The notes under the pieces are model-generated. The model did not search any database. It saw only the letters and a list, made by a program, of their open reading frames with translations, and was not told the DNA's origin. Of a stretch of 64,000 nt of DNA, positions 63,458 through 64,000 are shown one piece after another. Source of the stretch: Halichondria panicea (Eukaryota > Porifera > Demospongiae > Suberitida > Halichondriidae); assembly GCF_963675165.1 (NCBI RefSeq), contig NC_087379.1, positions 5,783,442 through 5,847,441 on the forward strand. The letters run 5' to 3'. Positions within the stretch are counted from its first letter, which is position 1. Each line of letters opens with the position of its first letter. A program made the position numbers and the translations under genes.

Positions 63458-64000
63458 TCATTGGGTCTCCGAGTCAGAATCACTCTCAAAGTGAACATCT
63501 AGATCCTCAAATTCACGATTGTGATTAACAGCCTTCTCGTAAAACTCTTCAATGTACTTTCGCTCATTGCACAATTCCTCACGCTGATGATACTGATACC
63601 TCTTTGCTGCTATTATGAAAATTACAACACCTGCGACTGAAATAACAATGTTCACTAGGAAATAAACCAGTCCAACATAAGGGGAGGGCCACCAGAAACT
63701 AAAAGGTAAAAAAATTCCAAGAACACCGATCAACTGAAATAGTCCTTTAATAGCAAAGAAAATTCCAATGAGAAATCCTTTCATAGAGTGAGGGCTTTGA
63801 GCACAAATGAATTCAAACACTCCTCCATAGATAAAGACATAGGCCATAGCAATAAGGATTTGCTGAATAATGAGAATGTATGGGTTGACATTAAGTGAGG
63901 GAGCAGCAATAAAATAAGTAACATTATATGTAACATTATAATATGAGTCATAATATACATAATCAATAAAATGTCCGGGAGTAAACATTGAAATAGTAGC
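63458..64000 (-). CDS. POT/SLC15-like transporter, copy 11 (runs off edge)
   Basis: The C-terminal 176 codons or more of another transporter copy are open to the window edge: a late loop starting TISMFTPGHFIDYVYYDSYYN with several N-x-T sequons, then NPYILIIQQILIAMAYVFIYGG, FEFICAQSPHSMKG, GLVYFLVNIVISVAGV and the acidic tail ESDSDSETQ. Closest to copies 7 and 9. The 5' part lies outside the window, so completeness cannot be judged. Confidence 0.8.
   Translation of the reverse strand, partial: ATISMFTPGHFIDYVYYDSYYNVTYNVTYFIAAPSLNVNPYILIIQQILIAMAYVFIYGGVFEFICAQSPHSMKGFLIGIFFAIKGLFQLIGVLGIFLPFSFWWPSPYVGLVYFLVNIVISVAGVVIFIIAAKRYQYHQREELCNERKYIEEFYEKAVNHNREFEDLDVHFESDSDSETQ

Noticed and set aside
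1-64000. tRNA or rRNA genes
   Set aside because: I looked for A/B box-like and cloverleaf segments and saw none that I could support; a covariance-model search would be needed to exclude them.

Overview
The window is AT-rich eukaryotic DNA. It has short GT-AG introns, intronless tandem genes, and a very high load of small inverted-repeat DNA transposons. Fragments of conserved animal genes (LSG1, EMC1, a PTCD1-like PPR gene) together with an AcademH-type transposon point to an early-branching animal. A demosponge (Amphimedon- or haplosclerid-like) is my best guess, but this is inference and not proven by the sequence.

The backbone is a minus-strand tandem array of intronless POT/SLC15-like transporter genes of about 600-625 codons. 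Eleven copies or pieces are visible. Five are open over essentially the full length (3990-5867, 11181-12992, 18434-20287, 26462-28339, 58019-59869). Five are broken (15972-16700, 21022-21352, 25209-25624, 35843-38004, 60622-62480). One runs off the right edge (63458-64000). Conserved cores alternate with loops that reassort between copies, which suggests gene conversion. The 3' flanks fall into two classes: one carries a relic of the P-loop exon of LSG1 (copies 2, 4, 9), the other a GGCATTGTGGTCA hairpin repeat (copies 1, 3, 6, 7, 8, 10, 11).

Between 40.7 and 57.8 kb the array is interrupted by a PTCD1-like gene (plus strand, five exons, apparently intact), a degraded 3' part of EMC1 (minus), an intact Crypton-like tyrosine recombinase (minus) and the 5' exons of LSG1 (minus). 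Other LSG1 exons are scattered at 10.9, 14.5, 14.9, 18.1, 35.2, 40.8 and 57.7 kb, so this housekeeping gene has been dismembered during segmental duplication.

The best candidate for an unusual system is a complete 5,600-bp DNA transposon at 28403-34002. It has 74-bp perfect terminal inverted repeats, a 9-bp target duplication and two spliced convergent genes: a DUF6589-type putative transposase of about 972 aa and a RecQ-like superfamily II helicase of about 444 aa. Paralogous array units provide the empty site. Two short elements (15422-15612 and 37430-37722) have the same TA ends and 9-bp duplications and may be moved by it. A second TIR element at 21991-24720 holds the two halves of one transposase in opposite orientation. 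A recombinase-element relic at 21.4 kb shares a conserved terminal hairpin with the intact element near 52.5 kb.
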